A stretch of DNA of 64,000 nt from Terrimonas pollutisoli (GCF_029360765.1 NZ_JARKNA010000001.1:124001-188000), one strand, 5' to 3'; positions 1 to 10,246 are shown, counted from the first letter of the stretch. Translations and numbers: made by a program. Notes: a model not told the origin generated them from the letters alone.

Positions 1-1519
1 TGAAAGCTTGCAATCGCAAAAGTTTTTTTTAGAAAATAAAGGATATGAAGTGCAAACTTTCACCAATGGTTTTGATGCCATCGATTTTGTGAAAGACAAT
101 TTGGTGGATGTGGTATTAATTGATGAGTCCATGCCTGGCATTACCGGTCTTGAAACATTAGCAAAAATCAAAGAAATAAACCAGTCACTTCCCGTTGTTC
201 TAATTACAAAGAATGAAACGGAAAACCTGATGGATGAAGCGATAGGTTCACAAATCAGTGATTACCTGATCAAGCCGGTCAATCCCAACCAGGTTTGGCT
301 GAGCCTCAAAAAGATCATTGACAACAAGCGTCTCGTAGCAGAAAAAACCACAACCGCTTATCAGCAACAATTTCGTAACCTGTTCATGGCGTTAAATAGC
401 AATCCTGACTATAATGAATGGATGGATATTTATAAAAAATTAGTGTATTGGGAATTGGAGATGCAAAAAAGTGATAGTCCTGAGATGCAGGAAATATTGC
501 AAAGCCAAAAAAGCGAAGCGAATACAGAGTTCTTTAAATTTATTTCCCGGAACTATGCAGGTTGGTTAAAATCAAAAACTGCAGATGGACCCGTGATGAG
601 TCATTCGCTGGTTCAATTCAAAGTTCTGCCGCATTTAGAAAAAGGGACGCCGTTATTTTTTGTGCTCATTGATAATCTTCGCTTCGATCAGTGGAAGGCC
701 ATTCAACCCATTTTCGCTGAGAGTTTCCGCATTTTGGAAGAAGACAGTTTTTATAGCATACTGCCTACAGCTACGCAATATTGTAGAAATGCAATTTTTG
801 CGGGGCTATTACCAGTTGATATTGAAAAACAATTCCCGGCCCAATGGAAGAATGATGAAGAGGAAGGGGGGAAGAATTTATATGAAGAAGAATTTTTCCG
901 GGCCCAGTTAAAACGGTTAGGAAAGGGAGATCTGAAAGTATCCTACACAAAAGTGGCGAATAATAATGCAGGACTGGATCTTGTTAACAATATCCATAAC
1001 CTGATGAACAATGACATTAATGTTATCGTGTACAATTTTGTGGATATGCTTAGCCATGCCAGGACGGAGATGGAAGTATTAAAAGAACTGGCGGGTGATG
1101 AAATGAGTTACCGGAGTATAACGACTTCCTGGTTTGAACATTCACCATTGCACCAGGCGTTAAAAAAGATTGCTGATAAAAATATCAAATTGATATTGGC
1201 CACCGATCATGGGAGTGTAAGAGTAAAAACACCCTATAAAGTGGTGGGTGATAAGCAAACAACTACTAATCTTCGCTATAAACATGGGCGGAATCTGAAC
1301 TACGAACCAAAAGAGGTGCTGGCATTCAGGGATCCCCGGGAGATAGGCCTGCCGGTTCCTACCATTAATTCATCCTTCATCTTTGCCAAAGAAGATAGCT
1401 TTTTATGCTATCCAAACAACTATAACTATTATGTAAATTATTATCGCAATACATTTCAGCATGGGGGCGTAAGCCTTGAGGAAATGATTGTGCCGGTGAT
1501 AAAAATGCAGAGTAAGTAA
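1..1519 (+). CDS. porX: PorX-like response regulator with C-terminal PglZ domain (5' end outside window)
   Basis: N-terminal receiver domain (VVLIDESMPGITGLETL, LIKPVNP) fused to an alkaline-phosphatase-like PglZ domain (FVLIDNLRFDQWK, LATDHGSVRV, KHGRNLNY). The frame stays open to base 2. Confidence 0.85.
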   Translation, partial: ESLQSQKFFLENKGYEVQTFTNGFDAIDFVKDNLVDVVLIDESMPGITGLETLAKIKEINQSLPVVLITKNETENLMDEAIGSQISDYLIKPVNPNQVWLSLKKIIDNKRLVAEKTTTAYQQQFRNLFMALNSNPDYNEWMDIYKKLVYWELEMQKSDSPEMQEILQSQKSEANTEFFKFISRNYAGWLKSKTADGPVMSHSLVQFKVLPHLEKGTPLFFVLIDNLRFDQWKAIQPIFAESFRILEEDSFYSILPTATQYCRNAIFAGLLPVDIEKQFPAQWKNDEEEGGKNLYEEEFFRAQLKRLGKGDLKVSYTKVANNNAGLDLVNNIHNLMNNDINVIVYNFVDMLSHARTEMEVLKELAGDEMSYRSITTSWFEHSPLHQALKKIADKNIKLILATDHGSVRVKTPYKVVGDKQTTTNLRYKHGRNLNYEPKEVLAFRDPREIGLPVPTINSSFIFAKEDSFLCYPNNYNYYVNYYRNTFQHGGVSLEEMIVPVIKMQSK

Positions 1520-1672
1520 ACCCCTGTCCCCTAAAGGGGAACTTAGACTGCGAACTTTTCACTTTTGTGGAAAAGTATTATAGAAGAAAGTAGTCGATGA
1601 TGTAGTTTCGCAAACGGTAAAGAATTTACAATAGTAAAACTCTAAACTCTCCGCCTTCGGCGGACTTGGGGT

Positions 1673-1951
1673 ATGAAGTATACACAAACAACATTGGATA
1701 AATTAGAGGCTATTCCTGAACAGTCAGGTTATGTGCTTCGCTATGAAAGAGGCACATTTCAAAGCGGATATTGTGTTTTAGAGGAAAAGAAAGTGGTTGT
1801 ATTGAATAAGTTTCTTCAACTGGAAGGACGCATCAATACACTGGTCGATCTCATTCCTCAATTAGACATCAACACGGAATTGTTAACGGAAGACGCGAAG
1901 AAATTATATATGGAGATAATTTCTAAGCTGCAGGCAGAGCCCCCAGAGTAG
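1673..1951 (+). CDS. conserved hypothetical protein, 92 aa
   Basis: Intact ORF with ATG start between two same-strand genes. Confidence 0.6.
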   Translation: MKYTQTTLDKLEAIPEQSGYVLRYERGTFQSGYCVLEEKKVVVLNKFLQLEGRINTLVDLIPQLDINTELLTEDAKKLYMEIISKLQAEPPE

Positions 1952-2015
1952 CTCACCCGGTGCAGTTGAATATTGATACTAAAAGTTTATTCTTCATACA
2001 CCTGACTTCGTACAT

Positions 2016-2801
2016 TTGATCGTGTCATATCCTCCTCTCAAAATAACTTTTCTTGGTACTGGTACCAGCAGTGGTGTGCCCATGATTACCTGTGATTGCG
2101 AAGTTTGCACATCGTCCGACAAAAAAGATAAACGTTTCAGATCAAGTATTTTGGTTCAGTCTGAAAAAACAACACTGGTGGTCGATGCCGGTCCCGATTT
2201 TCGTTGCCAGATGTTGCGACACAATGTAAAGTGGCTGGATGCTGTCGTTCTCACTCATTCCCACAAAGACCACATCGCGGGTATGGATGACCTGAAGGCT
2301 TTTAGTTGGTTTTCTAAAATGCCTATGCAGGTATATGCAGATACTTATACGGATGCAGCCGTCCGCCGTGAATTTTATTATGCTTTTGCTGACACAAGAT
2401 ATCCAGGTATCCCGCAGTTCGATATGCATGCGATTGGCGAAGAAACTTTTATTGTTGGAGATATCCCTGTCACCCCAATACTCGTTTGGCACTTGAATAT
2501 GCCCGTGAAGGGTTTTCGGTTTGGGAAGTTTACTTATATCACTGATGCCAACAGGATAGAAGATATAGAAAAGGAAAAAATTAAAGGGAGTGAAGTATTA
2601 GTTTTAAATGCACTTCGCAAGGAAAAGCATGTTTCACATTTTAGCCTGCTTGAAGCAGTAGACTTATCACAGGAGTTGGAAATTCCCATCACTTATTTTA
2701 CCCATATTTCCCACCAGTTAGGTAAGCACAATGACGTAGAAGGAGATTTACCTGCGGGTATTCACCTTGCATATGACGGATTAACTTTAGAATTTAGCTA
2801 G
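2016..2801 (+). CDS. MBL-fold metallo-hydrolase (PhnP/RNase Z-like)
   Basis: FLGTGTSSGVPMITCDCEVC and THSHKDHIAGMDDL metal-binding motifs. Confidence 0.85.
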   Translation: MIVSYPPLKITFLGTGTSSGVPMITCDCEVCTSSDKKDKRFRSSILVQSEKTTLVVDAGPDFRCQMLRHNVKWLDAVVLTHSHKDHIAGMDDLKAFSWFSKMPMQVYADTYTDAAVRREFYYAFADTRYPGIPQFDMHAIGEETFIVGDIPVTPILVWHLNMPVKGFRFGKFTYITDANRIEDIEKEKIKGSEVLVLNALRKEKHVSHFSLLEAVDLSQELEIPITYFTHISHQLGKHNDVEGDLPAGIHLAYDGLTLEFS

Positions 2802-2843
2802 CAGTATAATAATAAAATATCTAGCAGTATAATAATAAAATAT
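2798..2843. repeat. perfect 23-bp tandem duplication (ctagcagtataataataaaatat x2)
   Basis: Two identical adjacent units, the first covering the stop codon of the MBL-fold gene. Confidence 0.95.
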
Positions 2844-3119
2844 GTGGACTGTTTATTTAGAACTAACTAAATAGGTGTTCCTTTGGCAATATTTGCCTGG
2901 ATTTTTTATCGAGTTAGTTTTAAGAAGAAAGATGGTCGAAGGTCAAGCCGGATTTGCATTTAGCTCTTTTTGTCCGTGCTGTCTGGATCCTGGTTTATTT
3001 TGTTCTTTTAAGTAAATAAAGTAAAAATAAATAGCTAACGATTGTTAGTTTATTATTGAATTTAATTAACTTGCATTTGCCTTTAACGATTGCAAGCTGT
3101 TACAACATAACAGTAACAA

Positions 3120-3148
3120 ATGTGCCATCACAATCTGTGGTGGCACAT
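3120..3148 (+). promoter_or_regulatory. 13-bp stem hairpin in the leader upstream of the acyl-CoA dehydrogenase gene
   Basis: atgtgccatcaca-atc-tgtggtggcacat followed by ctttt; one G-T pair. Confidence 0.5.
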
Positions 3149-3173
3149 CTTTTAAACCTTTAACGTCAGGAAA

Positions 3174-4316
3174 ATGAATTTCGAGATTTCTGAAATAACG
3201 GGGCAGGTGGCTCAAACAGCCCGTGATTTTGCCCAGCAACATATAAAACCCAATGTAATGACCTGGGATGAAAGCCAGTTGTTTCCGCTACAGGTGTTTA
3301 AGGAAATGGGAAAACTTGGCTTCATGGGAGTACTGGTGCCGGAAGAATATGGCGGATCAGGTCTTGGATACTTTGAATATAAGACAGTGATAGAGGAAAT
3401 AGCAAAGGTCTGTGGCTCGATCGGCCTTAGCCTGGCAGCGCACAATTCACTTTGTAACAGTCATATCATGACATTTGGCAGTGAGGAGCAGAAGAAAAAA
3501 TATTTGCCGAAACTGGCGACCGCTGAATGGCTGGGCGCCTGGGGGTTAACGGAAGCTAACACCGGTAGTGATGCGGGGAATATGCGATGCACAGCGGTAA
3601 AAGATGGAAATGAATGGATCATTAACGGTACAAAAAACTGGATCACACATGGCAACAGCGGTGATATAGCAGTCGTCATTTGTCGTACAGGTGAGCCAAG
3701 GGCAAAAAATAATGCTACTGCCTTTATTGTAGAAAGAGGAACACGGGGTTTTAGTGCTGGAAAAAAAGAAAATAAGTTGGGAATGAGAGCAAGTGAAACC
3801 GCAGAAATGGTATTCGATAATTGTCGTATACCGGATGCCAATCGTTTAGGCGGAGTTGGAGAAGGATTCAGGCAGTCGATGGTGGTATTAGATGGTGGAA
3901 GAATCTCCATAGCTTCCCTTTCGTTAGGTATTGCAAAAGGCGCATATGAAGCGGCGCTGAAATATTCGCAGGAACGTCACCAGTTTGACAGGCCAATCTC
4001 CAGTTTCCAGGGAATATCTTTCAAACTGGCAGATATGGCTACTGAAATAGCCGCAGCTGAATTGCTGACACTACAAGCCTGTGATTTAAAAAACAGGAAA
4101 AAACCAGTGACAAAAGAGGCGGCAATGGCGAAATACTATGCCAGCGAAGTCGCTGTAAAAGTGGCAAACGATGCCGTGCAGGTCTTCGGCGGTTACGGTT
4201 ATACCAAAGATTTCCCGGTCGAAAAGCATTATCGCGACGCCAAGCTTTGTACAATAGGCGAGGGAACGAGTGAGATACAAAAGATCGTTATTTCGAGGGA
4301 GGTTTTAAGGAGTTAA
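3174..4316 (+). CDS. acyl-CoA dehydrogenase
   Basis: WGLTEANTGSDAGNM, FGGYGYTKDFPVEKHYRDAKLCTIGEGTSEIQ. Confidence 0.95.
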   Translation: MNFEISEITGQVAQTARDFAQQHIKPNVMTWDESQLFPLQVFKEMGKLGFMGVLVPEEYGGSGLGYFEYKTVIEEIAKVCGSIGLSLAAHNSLCNSHIMTFGSEEQKKKYLPKLATAEWLGAWGLTEANTGSDAGNMRCTAVKDGNEWIINGTKNWITHGNSGDIAVVICRTGEPRAKNNATAFIVERGTRGFSAGKKENKLGMRASETAEMVFDNCRIPDANRLGGVGEGFRQSMVVLDGGRISIASLSLGIAKGAYEAALKYSQERHQFDRPISSFQGISFKLADMATEIAAAELLTLQACDLKNRKKPVTKEAAMAKYYASEVAVKVANDAVQVFGGYGYTKDFPVEKHYRDAKLCTIGEGTSEIQKIVISREVLRS

Positions 4317-4352
4317 AGTTGGTTTAAAATTTAGTTGAAGAAAAAAGAGTTG

Positions 4353-6161
4353 TTATTTCACCTCCTGCATCTCCACTAATTTTTTATAAAATCCATTTTG
4401 CGCAATCAATCCTTCATGCGTTCCCCGCTCAACGATTTTCCCCTTTTGCAAGACAACGATTTCATCTGCATGACGGATAGTAGATAACCGGTGTGCAATG
4501 ACAATGCTGGTTCTGTTTTGCATCATATTGTTGATGGCATCCTGTACCAATCTTTCGCTTTCGGTGTCGAGTGATGAAGTAGCTTCGTCCAAGATCAATA
4601 TCGGTGGATTTTTTACGACAGCCCTTGCAATGGTCAGTCGCTGCCTTTCACCACCACTCAATTTGCTACCCCTGTCGCCAATATTGGAGTTATAATCTTT
4701 TTCTTTCTGAATAATGAAATTATGCGCATTCGCTACTTTAGCAGCATCAGTAATTTCTTCTTCAGTGGCCGATTGTTTGCCAATTCTGATGTTATTTGCA
4801 ATGCTGTCATTAAACAGAATAGGCTCCTGTGTTACAATACTCATCAGGCTGCGAATCGATTGCAAAGAATAATCCTTGATATTCACACCATCTATCAAAA
4901 CCTCACCCCCTGTTACATCATGAAAGCGGGGAACCAGGTCAGCCAGGGTTGACTTGCCTGCACCGGAAGATCCAACCAATGCGATAGTCTTTCCTTTTTT
5001 TATAGTGAGATTGATATTATCCAGTATCGTCGCATCACTGTAGGCAAAAGTTACGTTGCGAAACTCTATTTGATCATTGAAAGAATGCAACACTTTTCCA
5101 TTTATATTTTCATCAACAACTATTGGTGCTTTTAAGACTTCTTCTACTCTTATCAATGCAGCGGCGCCACGCTGAATATTAAAGAATGCGGTCGAAATAT
5201 TTTTTGCCGGGTTAATAAGCATAGCAAAGGAGGCGATATAAGCAATCAATTCCTTTGCTTCAAGCCCCTCATTTTCCAATACCAGGCGTCCACCAAAATA
5301 GAGAATGGTACTTAATACAATTACACCTAATAGTTCGGTAAGTGGAGAAGCCAGGTCTCTTCTCGCACCCATTTTTTTTCTGATCTCAAATAATTCAGCA
5401 TTGACAGCATGAAAACGGCTGCTTAACAGTTTTTCTACAAGAAATGCTTTTATCACTCTTAAGCCACCCAGTGTTTCGTCAAGTATAGATAGACCTTCAC
5501 CCAATTTTACGGCAGCATCCTGTGACTGGCGCTTTAATGTCCGGCTAACACGGCCAATCAAAAGACCTGTAACCGGTAGAAGGATAAGTAAGAATAGCGA
5601 AAGCTTGGGAGATATGATCACCAGAAAGATCAGGTAGCCTAATACAGTCAGGGGATCTTTGATCAGGCCATCAAATGTGCCTACCACTGAACCTTCAATT
5701 TCTGCAATATCGTTTGTCATCCTTGAAATAACATCGCCTTTTCTTTTTTCAGTAAAGTAACCGACCGGAAGGCGTAATATCTTCTCATATAAATCTCCCC
5801 GTAATTCAGTAATGATCGCACTGCGAACAGGTACCGAGATCCGGTTGGATAAATAAACAAACAGGTTTTTTAAAAAAGTGGCTGTGATAATAAAAATGCA
5901 GATCGCAGTAAGACCTCCCACTTTGCCTTTTTCGTTGATGATTTGTTCAAGCGTGTTGGTGATATATGAGCCAAGGACATTTGTACGAACCATTTCTGTT
6001 CCACCCGCTTGACCCGTGTCGAATATCAAACCAAAAAACGGGATAAGCATTCCTATGGAAACAACACCAAATATGGTAGCCAGTACGGTACAAAGAAAAT
6101 AAAGTGCAAGCTTGCCGGTATGTTTTTTTAAATAACTGAAAATCCTTGAATATTTCTTCAT
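4353..6161 (-). CDS. ABC transporter, fused permease/ATPase (MsbA-like lipid/multidrug exporter)
   Basis: Walker A GSSGAGKST, signature LSGGERQR, Walker B ILILDEATSSLD; N-terminal TM domain; no C39 peptidase domain. Confidence 0.92.
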   Translation of the reverse strand: MKKYSRIFSYLKKHTGKLALYFLCTVLATIFGVVSIGMLIPFFGLIFDTGQAGGTEMVRTNVLGSYITNTLEQIINEKGKVGGLTAICIFIITATFLKNLFVYLSNRISVPVRSAIITELRGDLYEKILRLPVGYFTEKRKGDVISRMTNDIAEIEGSVVGTFDGLIKDPLTVLGYLIFLVIISPKLSLFLLILLPVTGLLIGRVSRTLKRQSQDAAVKLGEGLSILDETLGGLRVIKAFLVEKLLSSRFHAVNAELFEIRKKMGARRDLASPLTELLGVIVLSTILYFGGRLVLENEGLEAKELIAYIASFAMLINPAKNISTAFFNIQRGAAALIRVEEVLKAPIVVDENINGKVLHSFNDQIEFRNVTFAYSDATILDNINLTIKKGKTIALVGSSGAGKSTLADLVPRFHDVTGGEVLIDGVNIKDYSLQSIRSLMSIVTQEPILFNDSIANNIRIGKQSATEEEITDAAKVANAHNFIIQKEKDYNSNIGDRGSKLSGGERQRLTIARAVVKNPPILILDEATSSLDTESERLVQDAINNMMQNRTSIVIAHRLSTIRHADEIVVLQKGKIVERGTHEGLIAQNGFYKKLVEMQEVK

Positions 6162-6252
6162 TGAGAGGTATAAATCGCTTAAACGGTGCAAAGTAAGTAA
6201 TTTTACAGCGTCTGCGTGGGTTTAGAAGTGCCAGGCAACAAATTATAACAAA

Positions 6253-6621
6253 ATGGAAGAAGGAAAACGTCAAAAACAGATAGCGGGTTTACTGCACGAA
6301 GAAATGAGCATTATTTTTCAGCGGTTGGGTTTGAATATGATTGATGGTGGAATGGTTTCCATTTCATCGGTGAAAGTGACACCGGATTTGCTGGAAGCCA
6401 GGTTTTACTTAAGTCTTTTTCAGGTCAAAGATGTTGAAGCGGCACTTAAAAAAATTGAAGAAAAGCATCATGAAATAAAAAAGGAATTGGCAGCCAAAGT
6501 AAGGCACCAGTTACGAAGTATTCCCGTTTTACGTTTTTACCAGGATGATACACTGGACCAGGTATTTAAACTGGAGGAAATATTTAAAAAGATGAAAGAC
6601 GAAAAACCGCCAAAGTCTTAA
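6253..6621 (+). CDS. rbfA: 30S ribosome-binding factor A
   Basis: Size and sequence (EGKRQKQIAGLLHEEMS, RSIPVLRFYQDDTLDQ). Confidence 0.9.
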   Translation: MEEGKRQKQIAGLLHEEMSIIFQRLGLNMIDGGMVSISSVKVTPDLLEARFYLSLFQVKDVEAALKKIEEKHHEIKKELAAKVRHQLRSIPVLRFYQDDTLDQVFKLEEIFKKMKDEKPPKS

Positions 6622-6678
6622 TCGGGAATAAGCCGCGTTAAATTTGGCTAACCTTAAACTCTTAAATCAGTAAACTTC

Positions 6679-7902
6679 TTGAACTTTCTTTTTGCCTGGC
6701 GATATTTCAAAGCAAAGAAGTCAATCAACGCCATTAATATCATTGCAAGAATAAGTATTGCTGCAATTGTCATTGGTACAGCTGCATTGATATTGGTGTT
6801 GAGTGTCTTCAATGGATTTGAAGGTTTGGTCAAATCATTATATTCTTCTTTCTACACCGATCTGAAAGTTTTGCCTGCTACGGGCAAAACGATAAACGTG
6901 ACGACGGAGCAATTGCAGCGATTAAAGGGGGTAATAGGTATAAAAAATTATTCGCTGGTTGCAGAAGAAAAAGCACTCATACAAAATGGCGATTTCCAGT
7001 CAGTGATGTATTTGAAGGGTGTGGATGATAACTATCGCTATGTGACAGGCGTTGCCAATCACATCATTAAAGGAGAGTATCAATTGGGGACAGAAGATGC
7101 GCCACAGGTCATTCTTGGCGGTGGTGTAGAAGGCGCTTTGGGAATCCAGGCCGATCGAAACATTTTTGTGTTGAAAGTTTACTTGCCCCGGAAAAGCAAT
7201 ACCGAACAGATAGACCCATTAAATGATATCAGTAACGATTCGATACGGACCTCCTCGGCTTTTATGATACAGCAGGATTTTGATAATAAATATGGCATTA
7301 CCAATATTGATTTTGTAAAAAAAGCATTAAAGCTCGGCGCTAATGAATACAGTGGGGTAGAGATAAGCCTCGTGGATCCGTCAAAGGCGGACGATATAAA
7401 AAAAGGAGTAGAAAAGATATTTGGCAACGGCTACCTGGTTCAAACCATTTACCAGCAAAATCAAAGTCTGTATGCGGTAATGAATTTGGAGCGCTGGGTA
7501 ATCTATGGGGTACTTTGTCTTATACTGGTAGTCGCCGCTTTTAATATGATCGGCGCATTGACTATGCTGGTGCTGGAAAAGCAAAAAGATATAAGTGTCT
7601 TGCATGCATTGGGAGCTAACAAAACATTTATTCAGAAAATATTCCTGAACGAAGGTTTGTTATTAGCGCTTATGGGTACAGCGGTAGGCATGTTGTTGGC
7701 CCTCGTAATTGCATTACTACAAATTAAATTTCATCTCATTCCCCTGCAGGGCGGCTCTTTTTTGATCGATTATTTTCCGGTCAAATTGCGCCTCATGGAT
7801 TTCATCCTGGTAACGGTGACTGTTTTTGTAATTGCCTTGATCGCTTCCTGGCTTCCATCCCGTAAGGCGGCCTCGCAGGAGTTTTCATTGAGAAGTGAAT
7901 AG
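6679..7902 (+). CDS. FtsX-like permease, LolE-type lipoprotein-releasing ABC permease
   Basis: NFLFAWRYFKAKKSINAINIIARIS N-terminus, FtsX domain (LVLEKQKDISVLHALGA); probable TTG start. Confidence 0.88.
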   Translation: MNFLFAWRYFKAKKSINAINIIARISIAAIVIGTAALILVLSVFNGFEGLVKSLYSSFYTDLKVLPATGKTINVTTEQLQRLKGVIGIKNYSLVAEEKALIQNGDFQSVMYLKGVDDNYRYVTGVANHIIKGEYQLGTEDAPQVILGGGVEGALGIQADRNIFVLKVYLPRKSNTEQIDPLNDISNDSIRTSSAFMIQQDFDNKYGITNIDFVKKALKLGANEYSGVEISLVDPSKADDIKKGVEKIFGNGYLVQTIYQQNQSLYAVMNLERWVIYGVLCLILVVAAFNMIGALTMLVLEKQKDISVLHALGANKTFIQKIFLNEGLLLALMGTAVGMLLALVIALLQIKFHLIPLQGGSFLIDYFPVKLRLMDFILVTVTVFVIALIASWLPSRKAASQEFSLRSE

Positions 7903-7904
7903 GA

Positions 7905-8048
7905 GAACCACGATTTTCAGGATTAAATTGGGGTTATTCGCAAATAGAAAATTGAAACTTTCTTGCCCTTCACACATCAGCCAATTGAAAAAAGAAAAGG
8001 ACTATGAGAATTTCTCATAATCCTTTAAAATCTTTTGAATCGTGGTTC
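7905..8048. repeat. inverted repeat (gaaccacgatt ... aatcgtggttc) enclosing an inner hairpin between convergent genes
   Basis: 11-bp perfect outer arms; inner stem aaaggactatgagaa-tttctcataatccttt. Confidence 0.7.
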
Positions 8049-8881
8049 TAATAATCTCCCAGGGTTTCAGGCAACTGGGTCAGGGCCTTTGCTAACTGCT
8101 CATCGTTGGGAGCAATGCCGTGCCATTCATGCGACCCTTCCATAAAGTCAACACCTTTGCCCATTTCTGTATGCATCATGATGCCGATAGGTTTTCCCTG
8201 CCCAGTCAATGTTCTCGCTTTTTCCAACGTCGCTACCACATCATCCATGTCATTGCCATTCATTTCAAGCGTTGTCCAGCCAAACGCGTCAAATTTTTGA
8301 CGGATATTACCCAATCCCATTACCTTATCGGTTGGGCCATCAATTTGCTGGCCGTTCCAGTCCACCGTTGAAATCAGGTTATCAACCTTGTGATGGGCTG
8401 CGAACATGATAGCTTCCCATACCTGTCCTTCATCAAGTTCCCCATCTCCATGCAGGGAAAAAACAAGATTTTTTTCTCCGTTTAATTTTTTGGCCAATGC
8501 CGCACCGATGGCCACACTCATGCCCTGACCCAAAGATCCGCTTGCAATTCTTACACCCGGAAGATGCTCATGAGTTGCCGGGTGACCCTGCAACCGGGAG
8601 TTTAGCTTCCGAAAAGTTGCCAGTTCTTTTACGTCAAAATAACCTGACCTGGCAAGTGTGGAATAAAAAACGGGTGAAATGTGACCATTGGATAAAAAGA
8701 ATACATCTTCGTTTGTAGCATCCATATTAAAGGATGGATCATGCTTCATGATCTTAAAATAAAGAGCCGTAAAATACTCAGTACATCCTAGTGATCCACC
8801 AGGGTGACCACTGCTGCTGCCATGTACCATTCTTACTATATCTCGCCTGATTTGCGATGCAATTGCCTTAAGTTCAGCCAT
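8048..8881 (-). CDS. transketolase N-terminal subunit
   Basis: MAELKAIASQIRRDIVRMVHGSSSGHPGGSLG and the ThDP-binding GDGELDEGQVWEA; only about 277 aa. Confidence 0.92.
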   Translation of the reverse strand: MAELKAIASQIRRDIVRMVHGSSSGHPGGSLGCTEYFTALYFKIMKHDPSFNMDATNEDVFFLSNGHISPVFYSTLARSGYFDVKELATFRKLNSRLQGHPATHEHLPGVRIASGSLGQGMSVAIGAALAKKLNGEKNLVFSLHGDGELDEGQVWEAIMFAAHHKVDNLISTVDWNGQQIDGPTDKVMGLGNIRQKFDAFGWTTLEMNGNDMDDVVATLEKARTLTGQGKPIGIMMHTEMGKGVDFMEGSHEWHGIAPNDEQLAKALTQLPETLGDY

Positions 8882-9115
8882 AAAAATTAGGAACTTTTTA
8901 AACTTTTTGTATCTTGCCGCCTCAAATAGCAGCAAGGGGACTGCAAAAATGCAGTTTTTTTGCACACAAAATCCATCCGTTGATATTAATCTGGTTTAAA
9001 TCACATAATCCTGATGGTCCTGAACAATTAATATTGACGTGGTAGCAGTTAATGGTTCAGTGCCAATGATGATCTGAATGGTTTAGACCTATTGTTGTAC
9101 CGTAAATCCCTGCTG

Positions 9116-10246
9116 ATGCTAGATGTATTATTGACAGCTTCTGTTTCCTTTATTATATCTTTCCTTGCGATACCGGTTGTAATGCAAATTGCAGAGCAAA
9201 AGAAATTATATGATATACCGGATGAACGCAAACTACATACACATACAGTTACATCTTTAGGCGGCGTTGGTATTTTTGGCGGTTTTTTATTAGCTGCTTT
9301 ATTATCTATCCAGGGTTATTTGAATCCTGAGTTTCAATATTTCTTCGCCGCAGCATTGGTAATTTTCTTCCTTGGGTTAAAGGATGACCTGATCGTATTA
9401 TCAGCCAGCAAAAAGTTTGTTGGGCAAGTGGTGGCTGCATCCATCATTATTCATCTGGGTGGAATTAAACTGGACAGCATGCATGGCTTGTTCGGATTTG
9501 ACCAATTGCCCGAAGCATTTGCACTGGCCCTGACTTATCTCACCATCATTGTCATTATTAATTCTTTTAATTTGATTGATGGTATCGATGGTTTGGCAGG
9601 AAGTTTAGGCGTGATGACCATGCTTGTTTTTGGAACCTACTTTTATATGGTAGGTTACCAGGCATACGCCTTATTAGCCTATTCGCTTGGAGGTAGCCTT
9701 ATCGCTTTTCTCATCTTTAATCATCATCCTGCCAAGATCTTTATGGGTGATTCGGGTTCTCTGATGATCGGCCTGGTAAATTCCATATTGGTCATTAAAT
9801 TTATAAATGTAGCCAGCGACCCGGCCATTGCCATTCCTATTGAGTCAGCAGTAGCAATTGGCTTTTCTATCATGATCGTTCCTTTGTTGGATACTTTGCG
9901 GGTATTTGCTATACGCATTTCTAAAGGATGCTCGCCTTTTACGCCTGATCGTAATCATATTCATCACTTATTACTTAACTGGGGTCTTGGGCATGCAGCT
10001 ATTGCCCTGTTTTGTGTGGGTATTAATGTGGCCTTTATCATATTCGCTTACACGTTTCGTTCCATCGGCTCTACTTATTTATTGTTAAGCATGTTGTGTA
10101 TTGCATTTGCGGGGTTTGGGTTTCTCTATTACCGGAGGCCGAAACGGACTGTTGTTACAAGGCGTATGAATGGCACTACCGAATTGAAAACAACTTCTAA
10201 AGTTGTTACACTAACACAGGAGGCAGCAGCGGCGGACAGCAAATAA
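9116..10246 (+). CDS. MraY/WecA family undecaprenyl-phosphate GlcNAc-1-phosphate transferase (GT4)
   Basis: NSFNLIDGIDGLAGSLG, FMGDSGSLMIG, HIHHLLLNWG; first ATG of the ORF is 9116. Confidence 0.9.
   Translation: MLDVLLTASVSFIISFLAIPVVMQIAEQKKLYDIPDERKLHTHTVTSLGGVGIFGGFLLAALLSIQGYLNPEFQYFFAAALVIFFLGLKDDLIVLSASKKFVGQVVAASIIIHLGGIKLDSMHGLFGFDQLPEAFALALTYLTIIVIINSFNLIDGIDGLAGSLGVMTMLVFGTYFYMVGYQAYALLAYSLGGSLIAFLIFNHHPAKIFMGDSGSLMIGLVNSILVIKFINVASDPAIAIPIESAVAIGFSIMIVPLLDTLRVFAIRISKGCSPFTPDRNHIHHLLLNWGLGHAAIALFCVGINVAFIIFAYTFRSIGSTYLLLSMLCIAFAGFGFLYYRRPKRTVVTRRMNGTTELKTTSKVVTLTQEAAAADSK

Noticed and set aside
8-1519. PglZ domain as evidence for a BREX/Pgl phage-defence island
   Set aside because: The PglZ domain is fused to a response-regulator receiver domain, as in PorX, and no other BREX genes are nearby.
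1527-1664. Palindromes tcccctaaagggga and tccgccttcggcgga as regulatory elements
   Set aside because: Short GC-rich palindromes of this sort are common intergenic repeats; nothing specific ties them to regulation here.
4353-6161. ABC exporter as the missing peptidase-containing transporter for the GG-leader peptide
   Set aside because: It has no N-terminal C39 domain, lies about 18 kb away, and looks like a generic MsbA-type exporter.
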